Of a stretch of DNA of 64,000 nucleotides, positions 8,886-17,216 are shown piece after piece; the first letter of the stretch is position 1; every line of letters begins with the position of its first letter. The notes below the pieces were generated by a model that had not been told where the DNA came from, searched no databases, and saw only the letters and a list, made by a program, of their open reading frames with translations. The DNA comes from a virus: IMG/VR virus record IMGVR_UViG_3300047311_000323, positions 124,001 through 188,000 of that record; one strand, 5' to 3'. The translations under genes and the position numbers were made by a program.

Positions 8886-9868
8886 TAGACTCCGAAAACT
8901 TGACACACTTCAGTTGCGTTTGTATATGCCACCTGGAAACGCTCCATATTGCGTAAGTTATCGCGCAACAGGGCATCGCCCCTTCCTAACAAATTCTCAG
9001 CGCCTACACTATCCAGAATTACCTTGGAATCAACATGACTTGCAACTTTGCAAGCAATCCGAGCTGGGAAATTCGCTTTGATAGCCCCATTGACAACATT
9101 TACGGAGGGACGCTGCGTAGATAGTAGAATGCTCATGCGAGCGGCTCGACACTTCTGTGCCAAACGGCAAAGGCGTTCAAAAAACATATCACCCTTGTCT
9201 TGCATGATTAGGTCGGCAAACTCATCAATGATAATTAGAATTGGTTTTAGACTTTGAGGACTCCAACCAGCCCGGAGCTTTTCATACCTGTCCTCCATGA
9301 TTTCGTTCATGTTAGCAAGAAGCTCAATCACATCATCATAGTTATGATAGACTTGAGTATTACGAACTCCTTGATACTGACCAAACTCAATGCGCTTAGG
9401 GTCAATTAAGTACAGGTCTGCATCATTGTAGTTAAACACGTTGGCAATGATATTGTGCAACAATGTACTCTTACCAGAACCGGTAGTTCCAGCAACCAAA
9501 CAATGTGGATTGTCGAGCAAGTCAGTCCAAATCTTGGACCCGTCAACCGTCTGCCCTAGCAAGCAAACAAGGCCCCCAGAGGGAACATCATCATTCGTAA
9601 AGATATCAAACAGCTTGAGAGGCTTCTCACGAGGTGAGGCAAATTCCACACGAACAACACCTTGCTCGTGGAGAACTTTGATGCTCGGCTTGCTCTTCTT
9701 TAGGGCAAGCGAAATTTCATCACCATACTTCTGAATCTCCCGCACCTTAGCACGAGGGTGTAGTTTGAGATCGTAATACACATAGTTATCAACCTGATGC
9801 ATACTCAGACAAGTAGCCTTGATGTTGAAACTGCTTAGAATATGATTGAATTCTTGAACGGTGTCCAT
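8885..9868 (-). CDS. FtsK/SpoIIIE-like DNA-translocase ATPase
   Basis: 327 aa. The N-terminal about 90 residues resemble the FtsK alpha/beta domain; the motor follows with Walker A AGTTGSGKST (about 126-135), the LIDPKRIEF segment, Walker B ILIIIDEFADL (about 210-220) and the STQRPSVNV segment that is characteristic of FtsK motors. No membrane segments and no gamma DNA-reading domain, so it is a cytosolic minimal motor. Possible roles are genome translocation, concatemer handling or segregation. The stop overlaps the next gene's start (TAATG). An ATTATAT element lies 13 nt before the ATG. Confidence 0.9.
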   Translation of the reverse strand: MDTVQEFNHILSSFNIKATCLSMHQVDNYVYYDLKLHPRAKVREIQKYGDEISLALKKSKPSIKVLHEQGVVRVEFASPREKPLKLFDIFTNDDVPSGGLVCLLGQTVDGSKIWTDLLDNPHCLVAGTTGSGKSTLLHNIIANVFNYNDADLYLIDPKRIEFGQYQGVRNTQVYHNYDDVIELLANMNEIMEDRYEKLRAGWSPQSLKPILIIIDEFADLIMQDKGDMFFERLCRLAQKCRAARMSILLSTQRPSVNVVNGAIKANFPARIACKVASHVDSKVILDSVGAENLLGRGDALLRDNLRNMERFQVAYTNATEVCQVFGV

Positions 9869-9914
9869 GTTCTACCCGTCAATATAATCCTACAAATAAA
9901 GAATGCAAGGGGTA

Positions 9915-10319
9915 TTAGAATTTTACAAATAGCCCGGTTTTTTCAGCAATAATTTTGCGAAGGTCATTTAGTGTAGGTTTTACTAATCCTACCGACTGCC
10001 CGACCTTCAACTCCATGGAGTCTACTGTTCCATGGGGAAGCTCAACGACCAAATCACTTACTTGAGTTCCGACGACCTGAGTAGAGTGAGGTTCGCCGTA
10101 ACAAATCTCAGCGACTTTACCCTTGTGACAAAACACAATGTCGAGTGGGCTCGGCGTGTTCTTCATCCAAAATCTATTAACGCTTGGGTAAGCATAGATG
10201 AACGACATCACGGGGGGTGGCCACTCTTGATGCATAAGTCCCTTCTGCTGCTCTTCAGACGAAATGGCTAGCAAGGTTGGGAAGACGTTATTGTGGATGT
10301 AGATGTAACCCTGTTCCAT
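9915..10319 (-). CDS. DUF192-family protein
   Basis: 134 aa. Matches the DUF192 pattern: the KGLMHQEWPP segment, FWMKNTPSPLDIVFC, a VVELPHGTVDSMELKVGQSV segment near the C-terminus. The family is a small beta-barrel of unknown biochemical role, widespread in bacteria (often with a signal peptide, absent here) and in phages. It is followed 46 nt later by the FtsK-like gene and preceded by a large helical protein gene. Confidence 0.82.
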   Translation of the reverse strand: MEQGYIYIHNNVFPTLLAISSEEQQKGLMHQEWPPPVMSFIYAYPSVNRFWMKNTPSPLDIVFCHKGKVAEICYGEPHSTQVVGTQVSDLVVELPHGTVDSMELKVGQSVGLVKPTLNDLRKIIAEKTGLFVKF

Positions 10320-10325
10320 ATGTCC

Positions 10326-11711
10326 TTAGAAGAATGAATTCGAGGCCATCTCTGGCTTCTCGGAAAAGTACAGGGCCCTAGTCATCGTGCGCAATGCGGA
10401 CATTTGACGATTAACTTTAGAGATAGCTTCTGATAGTTTCTCTTGATCAAAACCCGCTTCCAAAAGATCCATCACTGCATCTAAATCTTGTCTTAGAGTT
10501 TCGATTAGATTGTAAACTTCTAGTCTAGCACCGGAGGTAGCTCCAGGAATTAGCTGATGTCTAGTCTTACCAAATGACTGAGCTTGTTTTTGTGGAAGGC
10601 TTTTGTGCTGCTGTACAATGTCTTTGAAAGACTGCCCGCTGGTACCTAACTCTTGGTTGGTTGCACCTACGGCTGAATTGTAAGACATCTGTAGAGCGTC
10701 AAGTTCTTTAGAGGTTGGCTTCCTACTTTTGGGACGAGCTTTCAATTGCTCCATTGCGGAAACAAAAGCTCCGAACTGAGGATTCTTAGAAATGGCACCA
10801 ATATAGTTTGCATTGGCCTGGTAGTCTTGAACTATGTTTGCAGCATCGGAAGCAGTGGGCATTTCTCCTGGTGGAGCGCCTACTTCTTCTGGATCGCGGC
10901 CTTCATCGATAGCTCTTTGTCTTCTTGACTCTGGGTCTTCAATTACGCCACCAGGTTCTTTTACCTCTCCTGGCCTGAGAGCCTTGTAAGAACTAAAAAG
11001 TCTGTTGACAATGTTCCAATAATTCCAAACTGAGGTCATCATCTTATGAGAGCTTTCAATACTGCTGCCAGATGACTTCACAATTTCTTTGTGTAGGGCC
11101 TTGAGAGTCTTGTAAGCCTTTGCGCAGTTATCTAACATCGTCATGCGTAAACGACGCATACGGGCAGCTTCTCCAAATCCATATTTAGGATTGAATAGTC
11201 TGGTAACAAAACGGGTAACTGGATTAGAGGCTTGTGACTCCAAAGAGTATTTTTCCTCCATCTCAATAGCTAGCTTAATCAGCTCAGATTTTTTGATTGA
11301 AGCCTCTAGTCCCAGAGATAATTGCTTGGACAAATCTTGTTGTGGTTTTGGTGCCTCTGCGGCTGGAGGAGCTTTGCCAGGCTCTGGAAGTGGTAAATTC
11401 AATTGCTTAGGTTGTCTCTGACGACGATTCTTAGCGTACTCTAGCTGCTCTTGAATAACAGAATTGCCCTTGTTGACCAACTCTTGGAAATCACCCGACA
11501 AAGAACCAATGATAGTTGCAGGATCGGCTGGAATAGGCGTAGTAATACGAGAACGTTCCTTGAAAAACTTAGAAGGCCAACCATTCATTGTCTTTTTGAA
11601 GTGAATCAAATCGTTAATGAAAGTCGACACTTCTTTGTTCCAAGAAGCCTTGTTTTGTCGTAATCTCTCCTGAACTGGGTCAGTGGATGGTCTGCGCGCA
11701 GTCTTTTCCAT
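10326..11711 (-). CDS. Hypothetical helical protein
   Basis: 461 aa, not recognised. Predicted largely helical with Gln/Ala-rich linkers (about residues 100-130 and 240-290, both proline-rich). Contains no visible enzyme motif or membrane segment. The length and linker-rich composition are compatible with a virion-internal or scaffold-like protein, but nothing in the sequence proves it. Confidence 0.65.
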   Translation of the reverse strand: MEKTARRPSTDPVQERLRQNKASWNKEVSTFINDLIHFKKTMNGWPSKFFKERSRITTPIPADPATIIGSLSGDFQELVNKGNSVIQEQLEYAKNRRQRQPKQLNLPLPEPGKAPPAAEAPKPQQDLSKQLSLGLEASIKKSELIKLAIEMEEKYSLESQASNPVTRFVTRLFNPKYGFGEAARMRRLRMTMLDNCAKAYKTLKALHKEIVKSSGSSIESSHKMMTSVWNYWNIVNRLFSSYKALRPGEVKEPGGVIEDPESRRQRAIDEGRDPEEVGAPPGEMPTASDAANIVQDYQANANYIGAISKNPQFGAFVSAMEQLKARPKSRKPTSKELDALQMSYNSAVGATNQELGTSGQSFKDIVQQHKSLPQKQAQSFGKTRHQLIPGATSGARLEVYNLIETLRQDLDAVMDLLEAGFDQEKLSEAISKVNRQMSALRTMTRALYFSEKPEMASNSFF

Positions 11712-11731
11712 GAAAAGATATGTAATTATTG

Positions 11732-12178
11732 CTATTTGATGATTTGAACCGTCTTTTTCTTAAGGGTTCCTAGCCTAAGATTTCTTTTTGCTTTTCGTTC
11801 CTCTGACAGCTTCTTTTCCAGTTTCTGGTTAAAACTGACGATTGCTTGCCAAGAAAACCCTAATCTGTTGTCTAAATCACCTTCGTGAAGCCCAATGATA
11901 AATCCAGTATTATCAATACTGTAAGAATCAATAGAAATTCGTTGGTACCCCTGATCTTCTAACAAGGATACCAACGACTCCACAACATCACTCCAACAAA
12001 TCCGACCTCCGCTTTTAGGGGAGGATCTTTTAAGAGTAGCTTTGTAACCTGCTTGTGGTAACAAACTATCACAAAGCTTCTTAAAGTCTTCTAATGTAGT
12101 ACCTTCGGGACCACTAAAGAAATAGTGCTCCTGCCAGTCGTAGTCAGAATATACTAGGTCAAAAACGTTGTCGCTCAT
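11732..12178 (-). CDS. Hypothetical protein
   Basis: 148 aa, not recognised. Mixed alpha/beta composition with a basic C-terminal tail (RKAKRNLRLGTLKKKTVQ). The start overlaps the stop of the TrpF-like gene by ATGA. It ends with TAG, and the next in-frame codons are CAA TAA, so readthrough would add a single residue. Confidence 0.65.
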   Translation of the reverse strand: MSDNVFDLVYSDYDWQEHYFFSGPEGTTLEDFKKLCDSLLPQAGYKATLKRSSPKSGGRICWSDVVESLVSLLEDQGYQRISIDSYSIDNTGFIIGLHEGDLDNRLGFSWQAIVSFNQKLEKKLSEERKAKRNLRLGTLKKKTVQIIK

Positions 12179-12888
12179 CTCTTTAAGTTATCTATCACCT
12201 GCTGACATTTTTCCAAAGAAAACACATTACCAGTGCGCACTCCAGATTCCATATCAATATAGTATCGCTTATTATTCGTATTGTTGCTTTCAATCAAATC
12301 AACAATCTTAGCTACATTCTCTGGCTTAATTCCGCCAGCATAACCAGTGAAATGCGTTTCATCAGGTGCAACTATCTCTGTAATCTCTCTGCCAAAACCA
12401 CCGGACCCATCATGCAAAATGTTGATAGGAAAGATGTTCCCTTTGAGAAATACTTCCATGAACTTAGCTTTAGTCTTGTTTTGCTGCAAGATAATCGAAT
12501 GACCATATTGCTTTAGTACCGACCAAAGACGTTCCGACAGTTTAAGATGATCTGGGTAATCCTTGATATTCAGATTCAGTTGAATGCGCTGAGCTTTTTC
12601 ACAAAGCTCCATAACGTCTTTCTCTTTTTCCAAATACCTTTCAATCACCGAGCCGCAAAGATGAAGAGAGCTGTGTACGTAAGTAGTGGCAGCGCTCTTC
12701 TCTAAGAACTCTTTACAGAATTTGTAAGAGGGGTATCTGTCGTAGTTACCAACTGATTTAGAATCGCTAAACAGAACACTCCACTCTACGAATCCTAGCC
12801 CCGCATAAGCGTTACTAATTCGTTCAAGCTCGGCAAAGTTGGTCTTTTCATCTACGCCAACAAATGATACCAGAGATAGATTTTTCAT
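12175..12888 (-). CDS. TrpF-like (phosphoribosylanthranilate isomerase fold) TIM-barrel protein
   Basis: 237 aa. The C-terminal half carries the phosphate-binding loops of the TrpF/PRAI barrel in order: HDGSGGFG (strand 6 region), YAGGIKPENV (compare AGGLNPENV in TrpF) and DMESGVRTGN before the final helix (compare VSSGVE..G). N-terminal strands (LSLVSFVGVD, SSLHLCG, IQLNLN) fit the alternating barrel. TrpF isomerises phosphoribosylanthranilate in tryptophan synthesis; no other trp gene is visible, so the reaction may differ. It overlaps the downstream gene and the ClpP gene by ATGA-type junctions, indicating one operon. Confidence 0.65.
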   Translation of the reverse strand: MKNLSLVSFVGVDEKTNFAELERISNAYAGLGFVEWSVLFSDSKSVGNYDRYPSYKFCKEFLEKSAATTYVHSSLHLCGSVIERYLEKEKDVMELCEKAQRIQLNLNIKDYPDHLKLSERLWSVLKQYGHSIILQQNKTKAKFMEVFLKGNIFPINILHDGSGGFGREITEIVAPDETHFTGYAGGIKPENVAKIVDLIESNNTNNKRYYIDMESGVRTGNVFSLEKCQQVIDNLKR

Positions 12889-13484
12889 ATGATATGATCG
12901 ATGATCCCGTATTCTTTGGCCGCCTTAGCGTCCATCCAAGTTTCGGTTTGACAGTCTGCCTTCACTTTTTCAAAAGTTTGGCCGGTATGCTTCGCCATAA
13001 CTTTTATCATTGCATCGTTTTCTGAGTCCACAAATTCCAAATAATTCTTGCTGTTAGTAAAGTCAAACCCTGGAATTGGGAATGTAAACTGCGAGCCGTG
13101 AATCATAACCTTGGAACTACGGAGAGCGTAACGCTTTCCCTTACTACCAGCCGCTAAAATCCATGCTCCAGCAGAATAAGCTTTGCCAATCAAAATGGTT
13201 TTGACTGGTGAGCGTACCATTTGCATAACATCATAGATGTTAGCCATACCAGTATTGGCTCCGCCATTGGTATGAATGTAGATACTGATTTCTGACTCGG
13301 GGTCTTGGTTATCGTAGTACAGCATCATAGCTGATAGCTCGGCTCCCAATCTATCCGTCACGCCTTCAGAAATGAAAATGGTTCGGCTCTTAGCTAGCTT
13401 GACATAACTTTCACCATAACCCATTGGCATTTGCATGCGGAAATGCTCGTGCTCATGATTATCTTGTTGGTCTTTCTTATTCAT
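12885..13484 (-). CDS. clpP: ClpP-like serine protease, probably active
   Basis: 199 aa. Has the ClpP fold with nucleophile S104 in GKAYSAGAW (canonical GQAASMGA), H129 in VMIHG and the HTNGG oxyanion-hole strand. The third triad position, Asp in RDRF of E. coli ClpP, aligns with E181 (TETWMDAKAAKEYG), a conservative change. ClpP rings degrade proteins fed by AAA+ unfoldases. The immediately upstream gene encodes a second ClpP-like protein with all three catalytic positions changed. No Clp unfoldase gene is recognised in the window, so host ClpX/ClpA or the phage AAA proteins could serve. A His/Met-rich N-terminal extension precedes the core. Confidence 0.9.
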   Translation of the reverse strand: MNKKDQQDNHEHEHFRMQMPMGYGESYVKLAKSRTIFISEGVTDRLGAELSAMMLYYDNQDPESEISIYIHTNGGANTGMANIYDVMQMVRSPVKTILIGKAYSAGAWILAAGSKGKRYALRSSKVMIHGSQFTFPIPGFDFTNSKNYLEFVDSENDAMIKVMAKHTGQTFEKVKADCQTETWMDAKAAKEYGIIDHII

Positions 13485-13495
13485 GATAGCTTACC

Positions 13496-14086
13496 TTACT
13501 TATTAAACGAAATGATCTTATCAATGAAACCATACTTCATAGCATTCTTGGCATTTAAGAAAACTCGACGATCAAAATCCTTCTTGATTTGAGCAACTGT
13601 TTTCTTGGTAGTCTTTGCTAGAATTTCCATTAAGCGTTGATTGTCCAACTTCTCTTGCTCGAAAACGGCATGAGCGCCCGGCAAATCCGTATGCATATGG
13701 AAACTATGAACTAATTGAGTGGCAGAAATTACAGCGTGTGGAGTGGCGAATCTCATGCCAGGCGTTCCACCGGCCAATAAGATTACAGCCTCATCCATTG
13801 CTGCACCAATACATACTGTTTCAATTGGCGCATGAATCATATCCATAACATCGTAAATCATAAGAGAGTTACGAATATCGCCACCGTGAGTATTGATGAA
13901 TAGCGTAATTTTGCTTTCTGAATCTTCGTGATCTTTCAATAGTAAAGTGGCCACAATATCTGAAGCCAAATTATCATCGAGGTAGTCTGTCAAAAACAGA
14001 ATACGATCGCTTGATAGTTTTTGGTACACATCAACCGGCACTTCGCCATGTTCAGTCTGTTCAAGTACTAATGTATTCAAAATCAA
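13496..14086 (-). CDS. ClpP-like protein lacking catalytic residues (ClpR-like)
   Basis: 196 aa. Clearly ClpP-fold (FINTHGGDIRNSLMIYDVMDMI, ILLAGGTPGMRFATPHA, FLNAKNAMKYGFIDKI), but the Ser position in the CIGAAMDEA segment aligns with D98, the His position with S121/A122 and the Asp position with R174. It should therefore be proteolytically dead, as are the ClpR subunits of cyanobacteria and plastids that form mixed rings with ClpP. The adjacent, active-looking ClpP gene supports a heteromeric phage ClpP/R ring. Starts by ATGA overlap with the DksA-like gene. Confidence 0.85.
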   Translation of the reverse strand: MILNTLVLEQTEHGEVPVDVYQKLSSDRILFLTDYLDDNLASDIVATLLLKDHEDSESKITLFINTHGGDIRNSLMIYDVMDMIHAPIETVCIGAAMDEAVILLAGGTPGMRFATPHAVISATQLVHSFHMHTDLPGAHAVFEQEKLDNQRLMEILAKTTKKTVAQIKKDFDRRVFLNAKNAMKYGFIDKIISFNK

Positions 14087-14436
14087 AACCTCTTTCTTTG
14101 CTTCTCTTCTGCTTCTCGTTCTTCAACGCAAGAAACACAACTTTGAAAATGTGGATTGCTTAATAGTCTTTTCTCGTGGATTGGTTCGCCGCAATCTTGG
14201 CAGAGTCCATAAGTTTTATCTTCGATACGTCTGAGAGCCGTCTCAATTTGAGATAACTTAGCAGAGTTGCGTGTATTGAACTGATTAGCTAAATCCATAA
14301 GTATATGGGCCTGAATCTCGTCCGTCTCATCGCCTTCAGTATCTACTTCGGTCTCTCGGTCAGATGCTTGTTTTAGCAATTCCTTTTGCTGTGCTAAAAG
14401 CAAGTCTTTTATCTTTTTCAAAAACGATTTATTCAT
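14083..14436 (-). CDS. DksA/TraR-type zinc finger protein
   Basis: 117 aa. An N-terminal coiled coil (about residues 1-75, KDLLLAQQKELLKQ) leads to the C4 zinc finger CQDCGEPIHEKRLL...CVSC typical of DksA/TraR. These bind the secondary channel of RNA polymerase and change promoter choice, with or without ppGpp. Two acidic residues occur in the coiled-coil region (TEGDETDE), where DksA has its tip Asp pair, although alignment is needed. Upstream of and overlapping the ClpR-like gene, so a host-takeover role is plausible. Confidence 0.88.
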   Translation of the reverse strand: MNKSFLKKIKDLLLAQQKELLKQASDRETEVDTEGDETDEIQAHILMDLANQFNTRNSAKLSQIETALRRIEDKTYGLCQDCGEPIHEKRLLSNPHFQSCVSCVEEREAEEKQRKRF

Positions 14437-14822
14437 TATAGGATCCTCAAATCGGAAACAGGTACTACAATAGTTCCCTGTGGTTTGGGCTGCTTTTGAT
14501 CATCCACCCTTTTATGGAAGATCAGATAAGCATGGTTTTCCGGCTCCTTCAACCAGAAAGCGGTAACTTCCCAGTCGTTATAAATCGCTTTTTTAGACTG
14601 GTCTGCAAACCTTAGATTGCGCGTGTTTTCCATCACCTGCGCTCTTTTGGGCCTGTATGGCCCATGGATATTCTTAGCTTTGAATTTCATCAGTTCAAGA
14701 AACAAAGAAGCCGCTTCATTGTGGGAAGCAGCCTTAATTTCCTTTGAGACTGGATCGTTTGGCTTATTTGGATCTATCCCAACGCAAACGTACACTACCG
14801 GTCGAGGACCTCTTTTACCCAT
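14436..14822 (-). CDS. Hypothetical protein
   Basis: 128 aa, not recognised. Begins MGKRGPRPVVYVCVG and appears to be a small alpha/beta protein, with basic patches (YRPKRAQVMENTRNLR). Its stop shares a base with the ATG of the DksA-like gene, so it is co-translated with it. No catalytic or zinc motif is visible. Confidence 0.62.
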   Translation of the reverse strand: MGKRGPRPVVYVCVGIDPNKPNDPVSKEIKAASHNEAASLFLELMKFKAKNIHGPYRPKRAQVMENTRNLRFADQSKKAIYNDWEVTAFWLKEPENHAYLIFHKRVDDQKQPKPQGTIVVPVSDLRIL

Positions 14823-14823
14823 C

Positions 14824-15150
14824 TTAATCCCCCTTCAGTTTCTTGTCAAGGTCCAGGGACTCGCACAATTTTTTGCGAATAGGCTTGGCCAAAAATAATC
14901 TCATCACTCGGTGTCCCGGAGATTCCATTACACGATGGAATCGTACATCATGATATTTGCGTGGTGGTGTATCCTTCAACATCAATCTTCCAAAATTGCC
15001 AATCTTAATCTCTTTGCCAGCTTTCAAATCTTTAGTCATCTCATCAAATAGAATGCTAATTACGCTAAATACATGATAATGATGAATCAACCTCTTGATT
15101 TTACGATTCACATAATGCCAGAGGTCACGCTTACTTATACTTAGCGACAT
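14824..15150 (-). CDS. HU/IHF-like DNA-binding protein
   Basis: 108 aa. The pattern follows HU: an N-terminal helix pair (SKRDLWHYVNRKI...SVISILFDEMTKDL), then KAGKEIKIGNFGRLMLKD, equivalent to the LKKGEKVQLIGFGTFEVRE strand region, a basic arm, and a final AKPIRKKL, equivalent to FKPGKALK. Such dimers bend DNA and compact genomes. The arm lacks the usual Pro at its tip, so intercalation may differ. A second HU-like gene lies about 1.7 kb upstream in the same operon. Confidence 0.65.
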   Translation of the reverse strand: MSLSISKRDLWHYVNRKIKRLIHHYHVFSVISILFDEMTKDLKAGKEIKIGNFGRLMLKDTPPRKYHDVRFHRVMESPGHRVMRLFLAKPIRKKLCESLDLDKKLKGD

Positions 15151-15527
15151 TACTTCCTCGTCAATTTTCTTTGATACTTAATTAGCTTATCCCAATGTCT
15201 GGCCTCTAAGTCCCAGTATTCAATATCTGGGCGCGCATTGCCAATAGAAGGAAAAGTATACTTCATCCGCATCTTCTCATTCAATGAAGAGTGAGTCATG
15301 CGAATATCCTGATTCAGATCGTCACCATACATAGTCTCATAGTCTTCATAACAGGTGCGACATATATTGTGTATAGCATTGTCTAATGCTAAAGTAATTA
15401 GCGTTAGGGAGTTCATGACATCTTTCTTGAAATAGATTTGTCCACAAATAGTAAACTTGTTACCACTGGACGGAGTATAGTCTACTAAATGTAGTTTACT
15501 CTTTCTATCTTGAACTAAAAGAATCAT
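15150..15527 (-). CDS. Hypothetical protein
   Basis: 125 aa, not recognised. Two cysteines in CRTC near residue 56 and one near residue 28 could bind metal. The C-terminus is basic and aromatic (HWDKLIKYQRKLTRK). Starts by a 4-nt overlap with the gene upstream and ends at the start of the HU-like gene, so it belongs to the same tightly packed operon. Confidence 0.6.
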   Translation of the reverse strand: MILLVQDRKSKLHLVDYTPSSGNKFTICGQIYFKKDVMNSLTLITLALDNAIHNICRTCYEDYETMYGDDLNQDIRMTHSSLNEKMRMKYTFPSIGNARPDIEYWDLEARHWDKLIKYQRKLTRK

Positions 15528-15997
15528 TTACCCTCACGCAATACGAATGTCATGTACTCATCGAAACGCTCACCACGACTTACTTGATTGCTGGCTCTGC
15601 TAAGAACTTTGCACTCCAATAACTGTTTGATAGAGAATCTCATCGTTGGGTCATTTTCTCCAGAACCTAGGGCTTGCATTTTCTCGCCAATTTCTATCGG
15701 TTGCTTCTTGACAAGATCACAGATGAATTTACACATCCTAGGATACTCTAGCTTGAAAAATGGTAATAGGCTAGCGTTTTCAGATGTGGTTTTGGTTTGC
15801 TTTTCGAATGTCAGAATAACATCCAGTAGTTTGGATCTTAGAATCTTCTTGGCTTCAATCGCCCTAATCTCTTGATCTATTTGTTCAATTTTCTTTTTCG
15901 CATCCCGGATTATTTCATCTGGAGTTTCAATGCCATGTTGAACACACTCGGAAATGAATTCGGCAACAAATGTTTGATCACTCTTCTTGCCCCTCAT
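15524..15997 (-). CDS. Hypothetical helical protein
   Basis: 157 aa, not recognised. N-terminal about 70 residues form a probable coiled coil (AKKKIEQIDQEIRAIEAKK); the C-terminal part could be a small winged-helix-like domain (MRFSIKQLLECKVLSRASN). No catalytic motif. Overlaps both neighbours (4 nt and 20 nt), typical of the operon. Confidence 0.6.
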   Translation of the reverse strand: MRGKKSDQTFVAEFISECVQHGIETPDEIIRDAKKKIEQIDQEIRAIEAKKILRSKLLDVILTFEKQTKTTSENASLLPFFKLEYPRMCKFICDLVKKQPIEIGEKMQALGSGENDPTMRFSIKQLLECKVLSRASNQVSRGERFDEYMTFVLREGK

Positions 15998-16535
15998 CGT
16001 CCTCCCAATAGATATTTTGATGGAATTTGATAAATGATAATAGCTGTTTGTGCTGTTCGGAATAATTGGCAGCCTTAGTCCAGCCGAAACCTAAATCTCT
16101 GATTTGCTCCATGCCTGCTAAAAACGTGGCCTGCAAGTAAATGCTACACGGCATCCAATTGTCTTTATCGGTACTAACCGCAATCATCACTTCTGGATCA
16201 ACCTTCTCTTCAGCTTTCTTGGAGTAAACCATGTACACTCCGAAAGCGGGAGAATCTTTCAATTGAACTAGCAATGCGTATTCTGGGAAATCTTTTTCCT
16301 GAGTACAATCGGCCAACATCAAACGAAGCTCTTTAGAATCTGCTACCATAACTTGGCAGCCATATATGTTGTTTCGAATAACTTTGTTATCGATTTCGAA
16401 AGAAACTTTCTCTGGCAACATATGAGAATTGTCAATAAGCGATTTCGTTATATCTTGATTAACAAAATCGGATGGTAGTACACCAAGATTGGCTAGAATG
16501 TGAAAAACTATTTGTTCAGTTAGTTTTGAATTCAT
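15978..16535 (-). CDS. Hypothetical protein
   Basis: 185 aa, not recognised. Predicted alpha/beta with several hydrophobic strands (YALLVQLKDSPAFGVYMVYS, VMIAVSTDKDNWMPCSIYLQ) and an acidic C-terminus (YWEDDEGQEE). The strand-rich middle resembles chaperone- or adaptor-like small domains, but no family was identified. Overlaps neighbours by 4 and 20 nt. Confidence 0.6.
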   Translation of the reverse strand: MNSKLTEQIVFHILANLGVLPSDFVNQDITKSLIDNSHMLPEKVSFEIDNKVIRNNIYGCQVMVADSKELRLMLADCTQEKDFPEYALLVQLKDSPAFGVYMVYSKKAEEKVDPEVMIAVSTDKDNWMPCSIYLQATFLAGMEQIRDLGFGWTKAANYSEQHKQLLSFIKFHQNIYWEDDEGQEE

Positions 16536-16876
16536 CTGCCATCAATCTTTTTGCTAATAGCCTGATTCATAACAGTACGAATGTCGGGGGTGGCACTAAG
16601 GTCCAATACTGGTAACTCTTTAGTAACTTTCTCGATATGAGCTTCGAAATTGAAGAAGTTGCCCGCTAGCCTGCGTTTAGCTAACTCTTCCATGCAAATA
16701 GTGGAAATCTTCTTCTCAAATCCAAAATAACGATCACAGACGATCATTTCACAGAGCTTCTCATTACTGTATTGAGGTAGGTTGGCCTTTATCTGATCGA
16801 TATCTAGCTTGACCTCCTCTGTATCTTCTCCGGAGTTCTCCTCCATCAAAAATTCTTCTAATTCTTTATTTGACAT
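16532..16876 (-). CDS. Hypothetical acidic protein
   Basis: 114 aa, not recognised. The N-terminus is strongly acidic (EEFLMEENSGEDTEEVKLD); the rest is predicted helical. Overlaps the HU-like gene upstream by 11 nt and the next gene by 4 nt. Acidic small proteins beside DNA-binding proteins sometimes act as mimics or partners, which here is speculation. Confidence 0.58.
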   Translation of the reverse strand: MSNKELEEFLMEENSGEDTEEVKLDIDQIKANLPQYSNEKLCEMIVCDRYFGFEKKISTICMEELAKRRLAGNFFNFEAHIEKVTKELPVLDLSATPDIRTVMNQAISKKIDGR

Positions 16877-17216
16877 TTTTCCTCAGCTTGGGTGGCGTGG
16901 ACATGCGAACTTTCAAGGAAGGTAATATACGACCGTCTCGATGATGATCAAAGAAATGCAATTTGGTATCGAAAAATAAACTATTGAAATTCAGAATCTT
17001 TCCGAGCACTAACAGGTCGCGGAAACTTCCAAAAACTGCTTTGATGATGATCCCCACCTCTGACTTGTCTAAGACTGGGTACCTGGCGTACACTCTGTTA
17101 ACCAGATCCTCATTATGCTTTAGACTAATAGGATGGTTCTCATTGAGATAATCTACCATCTGTTGATGAGTCATATCCTTGAAGTAAAAGGGAACGATTG
17201 TCTTCTGTTTTTTCAT
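16866..17216 (-). CDS. Possible HU-like DNA-binding protein
   Basis: 116 aa. After about 35 unique residues the pattern EDLVNRVYARYPVLDKSEVGIIIKAVFGSFRDLL, then GKILNFNSLFFDTKLHFF, then a C-terminal STPPKLRKNVK follows the HU/IHF secondary-structure order (two helices, strands, basic arm, final helix), though the core GFG motif is not conserved. It could be a diverged HU subunit paired with the protein at 14.8-15.2 kb. First gene of the 17.2-10 kb minus-strand operon; an AGGA lies 7 nt before the ATG. Confidence 0.45.
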   Translation of the reverse strand: MKKQKTIVPFYFKDMTHQQMVDYLNENHPISLKHNEDLVNRVYARYPVLDKSEVGIIIKAVFGSFRDLLVLGKILNFNSLFFDTKLHFFDHHRDGRILPSLKVRMSTPPKLRKNVK

